Shown here: one piece after another, positions 6,175-6,334 of the stretch
How the letters are laid out: each line of letters begins with the position of its first letter
How positions within the stretch are numbered: position 1 is the first letter of the stretch
Assembly (NCBI GenBank): GCA_045638685.1
Contig: JAZUBT010000005.1
Coordinates: 1-6,334 of the forward strand
DNA: 6,334 nt
Source of the DNA: SIG673 sp045638685
GTDB lineage: Bacteria > Bacillota > Clostridia > Oscillospirales > CAG-272
Reading direction: 5' to 3'
Notes under the pieces: model-generated
What the model saw: only the letters and a program-made list of their open reading frames with translations
Told to the model about the DNA's origin: nothing
The model's database searches: none
Translations under genes and position numbers: made by a program

Positions 6175-6334
6175 ATGCTGCTTAACTGTAAATACTGCGG
6201 AGGCGAGCTTGAAATAACAGAGGGCGCGGCGATAATCACCTGTAAATACTGCCGTACCGCGCAAACGCTTCCAAAAACCGAGGACGAGAGCGCCCACAAT
6301 CTTTTTAACCGCGCAAATAATCTGCGCAGAAGGT
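6175..6334 (+). CDS. N-terminal zinc-ribbon protein, possibly TIR-domain type (3' end missing)
   Basis: Only the first 53 residues are in the window. They form a short zinc ribbon: CKYC (residues 5-8) and CKYC (23-26), spaced CX2C-X14-CX2C, with GGELEI between them. A linker RTAQTLPKTEDE and the start of a helix (LFNRANNLRRR) follow. From memory of the family, this combination (zinc ribbon, then QTLPK, then N.LFNRAN.LRR leading into TPR-like helices) is typical of a group of Clostridia cytosolic proteins that continue into a C-terminal TIR domain. The TIR part is not visible here, so that extension is an inference. There is no signal peptide or membrane segment, unlike the preceding exported proteins. 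It is 35 bases downstream of the parvulin-like gene, close enough to share its transcript. A plain zinc-ribbon/TPR protein is the main alternative. Confidence 0.8.
   Translation, partial: MLLNCKYCGGELEITEGAAIITCKYCRTAQTLPKTEDESAHNLFNRANNLRRR

Overview
The window looks like chromosomal DNA from a Gram-positive, low-to-moderate GC Firmicute, most likely an uncultured gut-type Clostridia (Oscillospirales-like). The grounds are AAGGAG/GGAGG ribosome binding sites, a classical lipobox lipoprotein, heavy use of ATA and AGA codons, and protein families typical of that group. The taxonomic placement is inferred from style and was not searched.

All supported genes lie on the + strand, run head to tail with short gaps (about 35-175 bases), and read like one operon. 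In order they are: the 3' end of a GldA-type ABC ATPase (1-566); a 175-base spacer made largely of degenerate ~19-21 bp tandem repeats; an ABC-2/GldF-type permease (742-1470); a GldG-family membrane-anchored protein (1542-3107); a 112-base spacer with a nested hairpin; a large DUF4340-type membrane-anchored protein (3220-5091); a parvulin-like lipoprotein (5144-6139); and the 5' end of a gene for an N-terminal zinc-ribbon protein (6175 to the window end). The last start resembles the Clostridia proteins that continue into a TIR domain. No gene-free stretch exceeds 300 bases.

The first three genes would form a GldA/GldF/GldG-like ABC complex: cytoplasmic ATPase, six-helix permease, and an accessory protein with a large extracytoplasmic domain between two membrane anchors. 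The DUF4340 protein (one N-terminal membrane helix, large outer domain) is the usual partner of this kind of transporter. The parvulin-like lipoprotein is probably a dedicated foldase or chaperone for the exported domains. The substrate and physiological role of these cassettes in non-gliding Firmicutes are not known to me.

The features most worth a second look are a four-cysteine zinc-ribbon-like insertion in the outer domain of the DUF4340 protein, a five-fold heptad repeat in that protein's acidic cytoplasmic tail, replacement by Gln of the usual first histidine of the parvulin fold, the tandem repeat spacer that begins inside the ATPase stop region, and the adjacent zinc-ribbon (possibly TIR) gene.
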